DNA of 9,147 nucleotides from Verrucomicrobiales bacterium. Its GTDB lineage: Bacteria; Verrucomicrobiota; Verrucomicrobiia; Limisphaerales; UBA1096. The stretch spans positions 12,368 to 21,514 of the forward strand of contig PBKH01000047.1 of assembly GCA_002721375.1 (NCBI GenBank). Reading direction: 5' to 3'. Below the pieces are notes generated by a model, which did no database searches, was not told where the DNA came from, and worked only from the letters and a program-made list of their open reading frames with translations. Both the position numbers and the translations under genes were made by a program. Positions 1 to 6,718 of this stretch are shown here, piece by piece. The first letter of the stretch is position 1. Each line of letters starts with the position of its first letter.

Positions 1-1400
1 AAACCGCAGCAATACTGGACCAAAAATACATTTGGCATCCGTTTACGCAAATGCGGGATTGGATAAAAAACAAACCTATCGTTCTCGAACGAGGCAAAGG
101 CTCAATTGTTTGGGATGAACGCGGACGCGAATTTATCGATGCCAACTCATCAATTTGGACGAATCTCCATGGCCACAACCATCCAAAAATTAACCGCGCA
201 ATCCGGGGTCAACTCAGTCGGGTTTCTCATGTCTCAGCTCTTGGTTTCGCGAACAAACCTGCGGCCAAACTGGGGGAACGACTAATTCGTTTTGCAAAAC
301 CGCGGACTCGGTTTTCAAAAAAAGAACCAAACTTGACCAAGGTTTTCTATTCTGACGATGGCTCAACCTCAACCGAGGTAGCAATCAAGCTGGCATACGA
401 ACACGCCCGGCGCATGGGGTGTTCTCGAAAACCAAGATTCCTATCCCTTGATGGGGGCTATCATGGTGATACTGTCGGTGCAGTAAGCGCTGGACACATT
501 GATTTATTCCATAAGGCTTACTCCGGTTTATTATTCAAAACAGACAAGGCCCCCACCCCGTACTGCTATCGGTGCCCCTTTAATAAAGCAAATCCCGAGC
601 GAGCCGATGCTCGCGACTACCGTAAGTGCAAAATGGAATGCGTCTCGAAATTCGAACAGCAGTTTATTCGCCGCAGTCGCCGAAACGGTGGCTACGCTGC
701 ATTTATAGTGGAACCGGGAATGCAGGGTCCGGCTGGGATGATCGCTCAACCTAAGGGATGGCTATCAAAGGTTGGGGATATTGCCCGAGCACATGGCAGC
801 CAGATTATTGCAGATGAAGTCATGACAGGTCTAGGCCGGGCATCGGACACCTTCTTTGCAAGCCATGATGCAAAAATCCAACCGGACTACCTCTGCATTG
901 CCAAGGGGCTAACTGGAGGCTATTTACCTATGGCTGCAACATTGACAACGCAAGAGGTATTCGATTCATTCCTTGGTGAATACTCCGAATTTAAGACTTT
1001 CTTTCACGGCCACAGCTTTACCGGAAACCCGTTGGGAGCATCTGCAAGCCTTGCAAGCCTTGAGTTGCTAGAGTCAAACAAATCGCAGCTACAACGAAAA
1101 CGGCTTGCGAAGAATCTGAAAGACTTATCGAAGCCGCTATGGGATCTCGAAAAGGTCGGTGACATCCGGATATCAGGATGTGTTCTTGCAGTCGAGCTTG
1201 TTAGGGATTGGAAAACTCGGCAACCGTTCGATCTGGCAGAACAAGCGGGAATAAGAGTTTGTTCCGGTATGCAAAAACTCGGCGTTTTAACGAGGCCAAT
1301 CGGAAACGTTATTGTTGTCATGCCACCTTTCTGTACAACGAAACAACAGATGGAAAAAATTTTTAATACGCTTTATAAGTCTATTTTAGTAGGTCTATGA
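1..1400 (+). CDS. bioA: Adenosylmethionine (or lysine)-8-amino-7-oxononanoate aminotransferase, 5'-truncated by the window edge
   Basis: This PLP-dependent class III aminotransferase converts 8-amino-7-oxononanoate to 7,8-diaminononanoate in cytoplasmic biotin synthesis. The first in-frame ATG is at 51, but the frame is open to the left edge (first whole codon at 3) and reads the BioA hallmark IWHPFTQMRDW across that ATG. The start is therefore outside the window and probably only a few residues are missing. Numbering from the ATG at 51, visible motifs are SSIWTNLHGHNHP (33-45), GGYHGDTVGA (135-144), E221 in VEPGMQGPAGM, D255 in IADEV (pyridine-nitrogen contact), K285 in AKGLTGGYLP (Schiff-base lysine), FFHGHSFTGN (317-326) and LTRPIGNVI (413-421). 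The HGHS-type motif and the Phe in WHPF resemble the lysine-using B. subtilis enzyme more than E. coli BioA, so the amino donor is uncertain. A four-cysteine insert lies at 172-197. The gene overlaps the next by 4 bases. Confidence 0.93.
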   Translation, partial: TAAILDQKYIWHPFTQMRDWIKNKPIVLERGKGSIVWDERGREFIDANSSIWTNLHGHNHPKINRAIRGQLSRVSHVSALGFANKPAAKLGERLIRFAKPRTRFSKKEPNLTKVFYSDDGSTSTEVAIKLAYEHARRMGCSRKPRFLSLDGGYHGDTVGAVSAGHIDLFHKAYSGLLFKTDKAPTPYCYRCPFNKANPERADARDYRKCKMECVSKFEQQFIRRSRRNGGYAAFIVEPGMQGPAGMIAQPKGWLSKVGDIARAHGSQIIADEVMTGLGRASDTFFASHDAKIQPDYLCIAKGLTGGYLPMAATLTTQEVFDSFLGEYSEFKTFFHGHSFTGNPLGASASLASLELLESNKSQLQRKRLAKNLKDLSKPLWDLEKVGDIRISGCVLAVELVRDWKTRQPFDLAEQAGIRVCSGMQKLGVLTRPIGNVIVVMPPFCTTKQQMEKIFNTLYKSILVGL

Positions 1401-2662
1401 ATTTATCCGAACCCACAACCATATGCGCTTTTGCGACTCTTGCTTTGATAAGCGCTCGATATTTGTTTGAGTTTTTTTTAGACAGGCTGAATCTGAAGTA
1501 TGTAAAACAGAACTCCTATTCCATCCCTGAGTCATTCAACGACATTATGGATAATGAAACATACCAAAAGTCGGTTCAATACACACTAGCAAAATCGCGT
1601 TTCGGGACCATTACTGACACATTTAGTACTGCGGCACTCTGCACACTGCTTTTCACGGGCTGGTTAGCGCTACTTTTTGGATGGATTTCGGAGCTATCCG
1701 GCTCAACTGTATGGGGGCAAGCTACAGCATTGTGGGTTGTGATGTTGCTTCTTTCATTTATAAGCCTCCCTTTTTCGTGGTGGTCACAATTTCGAATTGA
1801 AGAATGTTTCGGTTTTAATACGACCTCGCAGTATACATGGTGGGCTGATCAGGCTAAAGGCATTGCGATCAGCTTTGTTCTTGGTGTCCCTTTGCTGGCA
1901 TTAATACTTTGGCTGGCGCAGGTTTCTGGTGATTACTGGTGGCTTTTAGCTTGGGCAGCGCTGGTCATATTCCAGCTTGCAATGAGCGTGCTAGCTCCTG
2001 TTTTTATCCTGCCACTATTCAATAAATTTAAACCACTATCTGATGGGCCGCTGAAAGAACGCATAAATACTTTGGCAAAACGAACGGGTTTTGTAAACGC
2101 AGGTATCCAAGTAATGGATGGCAGCCGACGATCAAAGCATTCAAATGCTTTTTTCACTGGATTGGGAAAGGGGCGAAAAATTGCACTATTTGATACATTG
2201 ATGGATCAATTATCTGACGAACAGTTGGAAGCTGTGCTCGCACACGAGATTGGCCACTATAAGCTGCGTCATATTCCAAAGCAAATTACTTGGTCATTTA
2301 TCACGACATTGATCGGTTTCTGGGGGCTAAATCTTCTTTCGAGTCAAACGTGGTTTGTTAGTTCATTCAGTTTTGAACCGGAAGCTGGCATGGCGCCTGT
2401 TTTTCTCTTGTTCGCGTTGCTCGCAGGAACAGTAACATTCTGGGTGTCGCCGTTATCGAGTTTTTGGTCACGTAAGTTCGAATACGAGGCTGACGCGTTC
2501 GCCTCTTCGGCTATCGGTGGCAGTCACCCAATGATTTCCGCGCTACACAAGATCCATCGAGAAAACCTAAGCAACCTGACTCCCCACCCTTGGTATAGTA
2601 GTTTCCATTATGATCACCCTACTCTGATAGAACGTGAGTCAGCACTTAAGGGACTAACCTGA
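1397..2662 (+). CDS. Ste24/CaaX-prenyl-protease-1-like M48 membrane zinc metalloprotease
   Basis: This integral membrane zinc endopeptidase of family M48, subfamily A (Ste24-like), has 421 residues, normal for the family. Zinc site: HEIGH at 283-287 (His283, catalytic Glu284, His287), with a third ligand, probably Glu362, in FEYEADAFA. Other family signatures are LFNKFKPL (207-214), MDGSRRSKHSNAFFTGLGK (240-258), LFDTL (264-268) and HPTLIERESAL (407-417). Hydrophobic membrane segments lie near 8-28, 77-97, 110-128, 153-175, 180-206, 296-316 and 333-352. Bacteria lack farnesylated CaaX proteins, so in bacteria the role is usually taken to be membrane-protein quality control or peptide trimming; the substrate here is unknown. 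The ATG sits in an ATGA overlap with the bioA stop, with a weak AGTAGG upstream (1387-1392), so translational coupling is likely. There is a T8 run at 1472-1479. Confidence 0.92.
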   Translation: MNLSEPTTICAFATLALISARYLFEFFLDRLNLKYVKQNSYSIPESFNDIMDNETYQKSVQYTLAKSRFGTITDTFSTAALCTLLFTGWLALLFGWISELSGSTVWGQATALWVVMLLLSFISLPFSWWSQFRIEECFGFNTTSQYTWWADQAKGIAISFVLGVPLLALILWLAQVSGDYWWLLAWAALVIFQLAMSVLAPVFILPLFNKFKPLSDGPLKERINTLAKRTGFVNAGIQVMDGSRRSKHSNAFFTGLGKGRKIALFDTLMDQLSDEQLEAVLAHEIGHYKLRHIPKQITWSFITTLIGFWGLNLLSSQTWFVSSFSFEPEAGMAPVFLLFALLAGTVTFWVSPLSSFWSRKFEYEADAFASSAIGGSHPMISALHKIHRENLSNLTPHPWYSSFHYDHPTLIERESALKGLT

Positions 2663-2685
2663 GCATCTTCGTGGCAAGACATTCG

Positions 2686-2722
2686 GCTTTTGCCATTTGG
2701 CAAAGCAGGGTAGCTTTCTGCT
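2686..2722 (+). other. Two overlapping intergenic hairpins, possible weak terminator or processing site
   Basis: Twenty-three bases after the protease stop, GC(T)TTTGCC (2686-2694, one bulged T) pairs with GGCAAAGC (2699-2706) around an ATTT loop. AGCAG (2704-2708) can also pair with CTGCT (2718-2722). The two stems share 2704-2706 and are mutually exclusive in full form. No T-run follows either stem, so this is not a canonical intrinsic terminator. It could be a 3'-end stabiliser, a Rho-associated structure or chance pairing. Confidence 0.35.
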
Positions 2723-2725
2723 CCT

Positions 2726-2762
2726 TGAGTAACTCAGCACACCGCAAGTTTCCTGCGATAAT
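2726..2762 (+). promoter_or_regulatory. Candidate promoter/operator of the CotH gene: palindrome and -10-like box next to the ATG
   Basis: TGAGT-A-ACTCA (2726-2736) is a perfect 5+1+5 inverted repeat. GATAAT (2757-2762) differs at one base from the consensus TATAAT and ends 5 bases before the ATG at 2768. A start site 6-8 bases downstream would fall on or beside the ATG, giving an almost leaderless mRNA, which fits the lack of a Shine-Dalgarno motif. No convincing -35 box sits 16-18 bases upstream of GATAAT. This gap, 2663-2767, is the only one above 50 bases in the window and so the likeliest promoter location. Confidence 0.3.
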
Positions 2763-2767
2763 TCAAA

Positions 2768-5700
2768 ATGAAATTCAAATTATTGGCCCTGTTTCTAGCT
2801 TTTTTTCATTTAATAGCCATTCATGCTAATGACCCATTCATCAGCGAGATCGTCGCCGCTAACGATCGAACTTTGAAAAACGAATTTGGGGAATACTCAG
2901 ATTGGATTGAGCTTCATAACCCAAGCCATTTGCCTGCAAACCTTCTAGGCTGGGGGCTGAGCGACGAGCAAGAGAATCCTCTTAAGTGGGTTTTCCCCGA
3001 CGTGGCCATTCAGCCTGGCGAATTCCTAATTGTACATGCCTCAGGTAACAATATATCTTTGCCTGACAAACCCCTTCATGCAAGTTTTCGTCTCTCGCGC
3101 GCAGGCGAATTCCTGGGACTTGCAAAGCCAAATGGCACATATGTAGACAAATACGACCCCGGGTTCCCTGCTCTAGCCGATGATCAATCTTATGGGGTGC
3201 CGATGATGGGAGAGGCTGAAGAAATAATCCCGATACATGCTTCTTTCCAGTATCTAATTCCATCTAGCAGCCATAATTCTCTCGACTGGACAAGCCCTGA
3301 CTTCCAGCCAAGCTCGATTTGGAAGAGCGGGCGCGCGGGATTTGGGTTCCAAAGAACTGGGGACTCTCTGCTAAGGCTAATAAAGACCAAAGTATCGGCA
3401 TCAAAGCGAGTAATATGGGTTCGTAAAAAATTCACCATCACAAAACGAGAAGAACTGAGTTATTTGATCCTTCGTATACAGTTCGACGACGGATTTATTG
3501 CCTATCTCAATGGCAAAAAAATTGCTTCAGCTAATGCCCCGAAAACGCCGAAATACAACTCTTACGCAACTGCTAATAATACAAACAATGCGCTTTTGGA
3601 CTACGACCTTACTGAGCACATATCGCTATTAAAGAATGGAGACTCCAACGTGCTTTCTGTACAGGCTTTTGACCATCGCAGTGATCGCAAAGAGTTTTTT
3701 TTATTACCAACCTTGATTGGAGGGGCAGCAAAAGAGTCTGATTCTAGTGTTCATGAACCGCTGGCATTCCCAACCCCGGGTCGCATTAATTCAAACCCAT
3801 CTCCGCCAACAGCAGGAGCTCCGATCTTCTCAATCGAAAGCAGCAACTTCACCTCTTCTCTTTCGCTTACCATCAAGCCCAGTGTGGATGGAGAAACGAT
3901 TAAGTATACAACTAACGGAAATGCACCCAGTTCTACTTCCAAAAAATACACAGGCACACTAAGGATTACAAAATCCACACTAATTAGTGCGCGTTGCTAT
4001 TCTAAAGACGGTCATCCTGGACCTCCTGTAACTCATGAATATCTGCAAATCGCAGCAAATGCCCGTAAGTTCAGCTCCAATCTCCCGGTTGTTGTAATCG
4101 AAAACTTTAAAGCGGGGAGCATTCCTCCTGATCCATACAAAAATGCATATATGAGCATCTACGAACCAAATGGAAATAAAAGGGCTAGCTTATTAGATAA
4201 ACCGACCCTTGGGACAAGAGTCGGCATCAAGGTCCGTGGTTCTAGTACGCAAAACAGACCTAAAAAAGCGTTTACTATAGAGGCTCGAGATGACTTTGGA
4301 GAGGACCGAGACATCACTCCATTGGGCCTGCCGGAAGAGTCAGACTGGATTCTCTATGCTCCCTATAACTTTGATCGGGCACTTATCCGAAATGCACTGA
4401 TCTATGAGTTGAGCAATCAGATTGGAAGATACGCAGTTAGAACTCGTTTTTGTGAGGTTTTTGTCAACACAAATGGTGGTGCATTGAGCTATAACGACTA
4501 CGTTGGTGTTTACGTATTCATGGAGAAGATAAAGAGAGACAGGGATAGGGTGAATATCACTCGAATTAGCCATGAGGACACTTCAGAGCCTGAGCTAACT
4601 GGTGGTTACATGTTCAAGATTGATCGACCCGATCCGGGTGACTCCGGCTTCAGCGCGGGAGGGCAAAGTGTCAAATGGGTAGAACCTAAAGAAGATAAAG
4701 TAACTTCTAGACAAAGCGGGTATGTGCGATCCTTTTTCAACGATGTATACAAAAACCTTAGTCACCCAGCTAATTACCAAGACTACATCGACCCTCTGTC
4801 TTGGGTAGATCACCACATGCTAAACGAGTTCACTAAAAATCCAGATGGGCTTAGGCTAAGCACATACTTCTTCAAAGACCGAAACAAGCGACTTGAATAT
4901 GGGCCGGTATGGGACTTTGACCGAACAATGGGCTGCGATGATGACGGAAGAGCCTCTAATCCAGTCGGATGGTCTGGCTCATATCGCTTCGGATGGTGGT
5001 CCCGCGTTATGAGCAATAAATCGTTCAAGGAACTTTATGCTCAGCGATGGGGTGAAGTAAGAGGAGGCGTGATGTCGGAAAAAAACATTTTCTCAATCAT
5101 TGATAAATGGGAGGAACTACTCGGCGAGCCCGCTCAGCGAAACTTCACTAAGTGGCGTCTTGTTAACGCAAAAACTGGTTTTCAAACTGAGATCAATCAG
5201 CTGAAAAATTGGATTTCCCAGCGCTTGAAATGGATGGACACTCAATTCGACTCAATACCTTCGCCTTTATTGAGCATGACAGAAGGATCAGCTCTGCCTG
5301 GCTTTAATCTAGGTGTGACCGCGCAGAGCGACGAAGTTTATTACACTACGGACGGAACAGACCCACGAATGGCCGGTGGCGGAATCAGCCCGGTTGCTAT
5401 AAAGCTTGGGGAGGTAGATGCCGAACCGATAATTGCAAAGGGTGCTAAGTGGAAATATCTCGACACAGGCGTCAGCCTTAATCGCGAGCCTTGGACTAGC
5501 ATCGGGTACGATGACAGTAACTGGAAAACAGGCAACGCAGAACTTGGCTATGGAGATGGCGATGAAGTTACAGCCGTAGATAAAGGTTCCGACAGCAGCA
5601 CTAAATACCACACAACAATCTTTTTTCGAAAAACATTTCAATTGGATGAATTCGATAATAAAGCACTATTCATAAGGCTGCTCCGGGATGATGGGGCTGT

Positions 5701-6718
5701 TGTCTATCTTAACGGTGAGGAATTGTTCCGCAGCAATATGAAAAGCGGGGCGATTCGCTCATCGAGCTACGCTGAAAAAAGGAATTCATCTAGAGACAGT
5801 CGAGTTTTTTTTCCCTACTTCATAGATTCACCCAATTTAAAATCTGGACTAAATATCTTCGCTGTTGAGGTTCACAGAGGATCTCGATACGACAAGGATT
5901 TAAGCTTTGACTTCGAGGCCACTGTAATGGATGTTGCCGGGATTCCGATTCCCATTGAAAAGACCGCCACCGTTACTGTGCGAGCAAAAAGCGGCGATAC
6001 TTGGAGCGCACCGGCTATGGCCTCAGTAGTTATCTCCCCTACAGCAGCCTTAAAAATTACGGAATTAATGTATAATCCAACCGAAGGAAAAGCTTATGAG
6101 TTTATTGAGTTAAAAAACACCAGTCCCGAGCCCCTAAAGTTAAAAGGCGTCACCTTGTCTGGTGTTCGGTTCGAGTTCGACAAACAAACTCTTGCTCCGT
6201 GGGCATCGGGACTTCTCATTTCGAATGATGATCCAGAGTCATTCATGGAAAAGCACCCTAATGCAAATATACTCGGCAGTTATGGTGGTAGCCTATCTAA
6301 CAACGGTGAGGAAATCCGCCTGATAGACCCGGACGGGCAAGTTGTATATGCAGTAGATTACAGCGCTGAAAGACCTTGGCCAAGTGCGGCTGACGGCGGT
6401 GGTTCGTCATTGGAACTGGTTTCTCATATAGCAAGTGAGCGTAATCCAACCAACTGGCGCGCCAGTTTCCTGACGGGAGGCACGCCCGGAGATGTATTGT
6501 TCACGGAAATTGAGCGAACAGAAGGCGACCGACTGTCTATTCAGTTTCTCGGTCTCCCTGGAAACAGTTACACCCTTCACAGTCGCCCTGCTCTGGTCAC
6601 TGGTGAGTGGTCTCAAATGGAAACCAATGAGTTTGTGACAGAAATGAAGGTCGTAGAATTTATCGTCACACCCGGCCTAGGCGCTGAACAGCGCTTTTAT
6701 CGAGTTTCAAGCCCATGA
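2768..6718 (+). CDS. Secreted multidomain CotH-kinase-family protein with two lamin-tail domains
   Basis: This 1316-residue exported protein was not found under a known gene name. Residues 1-20 are a Sec signal peptide (KFK, hydrophobic core, cleavage likely after IHA). Visible domains: lamin-tail-like 22-150 (ISEIVAAN, DWIELHNP, GWGLSD); galactose-binding-like 155-320 (FDDGFIAYLNGKKIA); chitobiase C-terminal-like 350-428 (IKYTTNGNAPSST); CotH kinase-like about 438-780; a second chitobiase C-like unit in two pieces, 832-878 (YYTTDGTDPR) and 1059-1091 (VRAKSGDTWSAPA), with a second galactose-binding-like domain at 885-1058 (RDDGAVVYLNGEELF) between them; lamin-tail-like 1094-1240 (KITELMYNP, EFIELKN); C-terminal module 1243-1316 ending RFYRVSSP. 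CotH signatures are VRGSST (489-494), KKAF (499-502), LIRNALIYEL (539-548), YVGVYVFMEKIKRDRDRVNI (578-597) and GPVWDFDRTMG (712-722). CotH proteins of spore-formers phosphorylate proteins; activity and target here are unknown. No Shine-Dalgarno motif. It overlaps the next gene by 4 bases. Confidence 0.9.
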   Translation: MKFKLLALFLAFFHLIAIHANDPFISEIVAANDRTLKNEFGEYSDWIELHNPSHLPANLLGWGLSDEQENPLKWVFPDVAIQPGEFLIVHASGNNISLPDKPLHASFRLSRAGEFLGLAKPNGTYVDKYDPGFPALADDQSYGVPMMGEAEEIIPIHASFQYLIPSSSHNSLDWTSPDFQPSSIWKSGRAGFGFQRTGDSLLRLIKTKVSASKRVIWVRKKFTITKREELSYLILRIQFDDGFIAYLNGKKIASANAPKTPKYNSYATANNTNNALLDYDLTEHISLLKNGDSNVLSVQAFDHRSDRKEFFLLPTLIGGAAKESDSSVHEPLAFPTPGRINSNPSPPTAGAPIFSIESSNFTSSLSLTIKPSVDGETIKYTTNGNAPSSTSKKYTGTLRITKSTLISARCYSKDGHPGPPVTHEYLQIAANARKFSSNLPVVVIENFKAGSIPPDPYKNAYMSIYEPNGNKRASLLDKPTLGTRVGIKVRGSSTQNRPKKAFTIEARDDFGEDRDITPLGLPEESDWILYAPYNFDRALIRNALIYELSNQIGRYAVRTRFCEVFVNTNGGALSYNDYVGVYVFMEKIKRDRDRVNITRISHEDTSEPELTGGYMFKIDRPDPGDSGFSAGGQSVKWVEPKEDKVTSRQSGYVRSFFNDVYKNLSHPANYQDYIDPLSWVDHHMLNEFTKNPDGLRLSTYFFKDRNKRLEYGPVWDFDRTMGCDDDGRASNPVGWSGSYRFGWWSRVMSNKSFKELYAQRWGEVRGGVMSEKNIFSIIDKWEELLGEPAQRNFTKWRLVNAKTGFQTEINQLKNWISQRLKWMDTQFDSIPSPLLSMTEGSALPGFNLGVTAQSDEVYYTTDGTDPRMAGGGISPVAIKLGEVDAEPIIAKGAKWKYLDTGVSLNREPWTSIGYDDSNWKTGNAELGYGDGDEVTAVDKGSDSSTKYHTTIFFRKTFQLDEFDNKALFIRLLRDDGAVVYLNGEELFRSNMKSGAIRSSSYAEKRNSSRDSRVFFPYFIDSPNLKSGLNIFAVEVHRGSRYDKDLSFDFEATVMDVAGIPIPIEKTATVTVRAKSGDTWSAPAMASVVISPTAALKITELMYNPTEGKAYEFIELKNTSPEPLKLKGVTLSGVRFEFDKQTLAPWASGLLISNDDPESFMEKHPNANILGSYGGSLSNNGEEIRLIDPDGQVVYAVDYSAERPWPSAADGGGSSLELVSHIASERNPTNWRASFLTGGTPGDVLFTEIERTEGDRLSIQFLGLPGNSYTLHSRPALVTGEWSQMETNEFVTEMKVVEFIVTPGLGAEQRFYRVSSP

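Noticed and set aside
1043..1060. Two perfect tandem 9-base copies of TGCAAGCCT in bioA
   Set aside because: They encode ASLASL in a helix with small residues, stay in frame and number only two copies; no sign of a functional repeat.
1004..1321. 105-codon open frame on the - strand inside bioA
   Set aside because: It lies wholly opposite a strongly conserved gene, resembles no family I recognise and has no separate signals; it is a shadow of the coding frame.
2686..2722. Rho-independent terminator after the protease gene
   Set aside because: The hairpins are short and have no following T-tract, so they are listed only as structure of uncertain role.
5309..5641. 110-codon open frame on the - strand inside the CotH gene, cysteine- and valine-rich
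   Set aside because: The opposite strand encodes recognisable chitobiase-like and galactose-binding-like domains; the antisense product shows no domain and no ribosome-binding site was seen.
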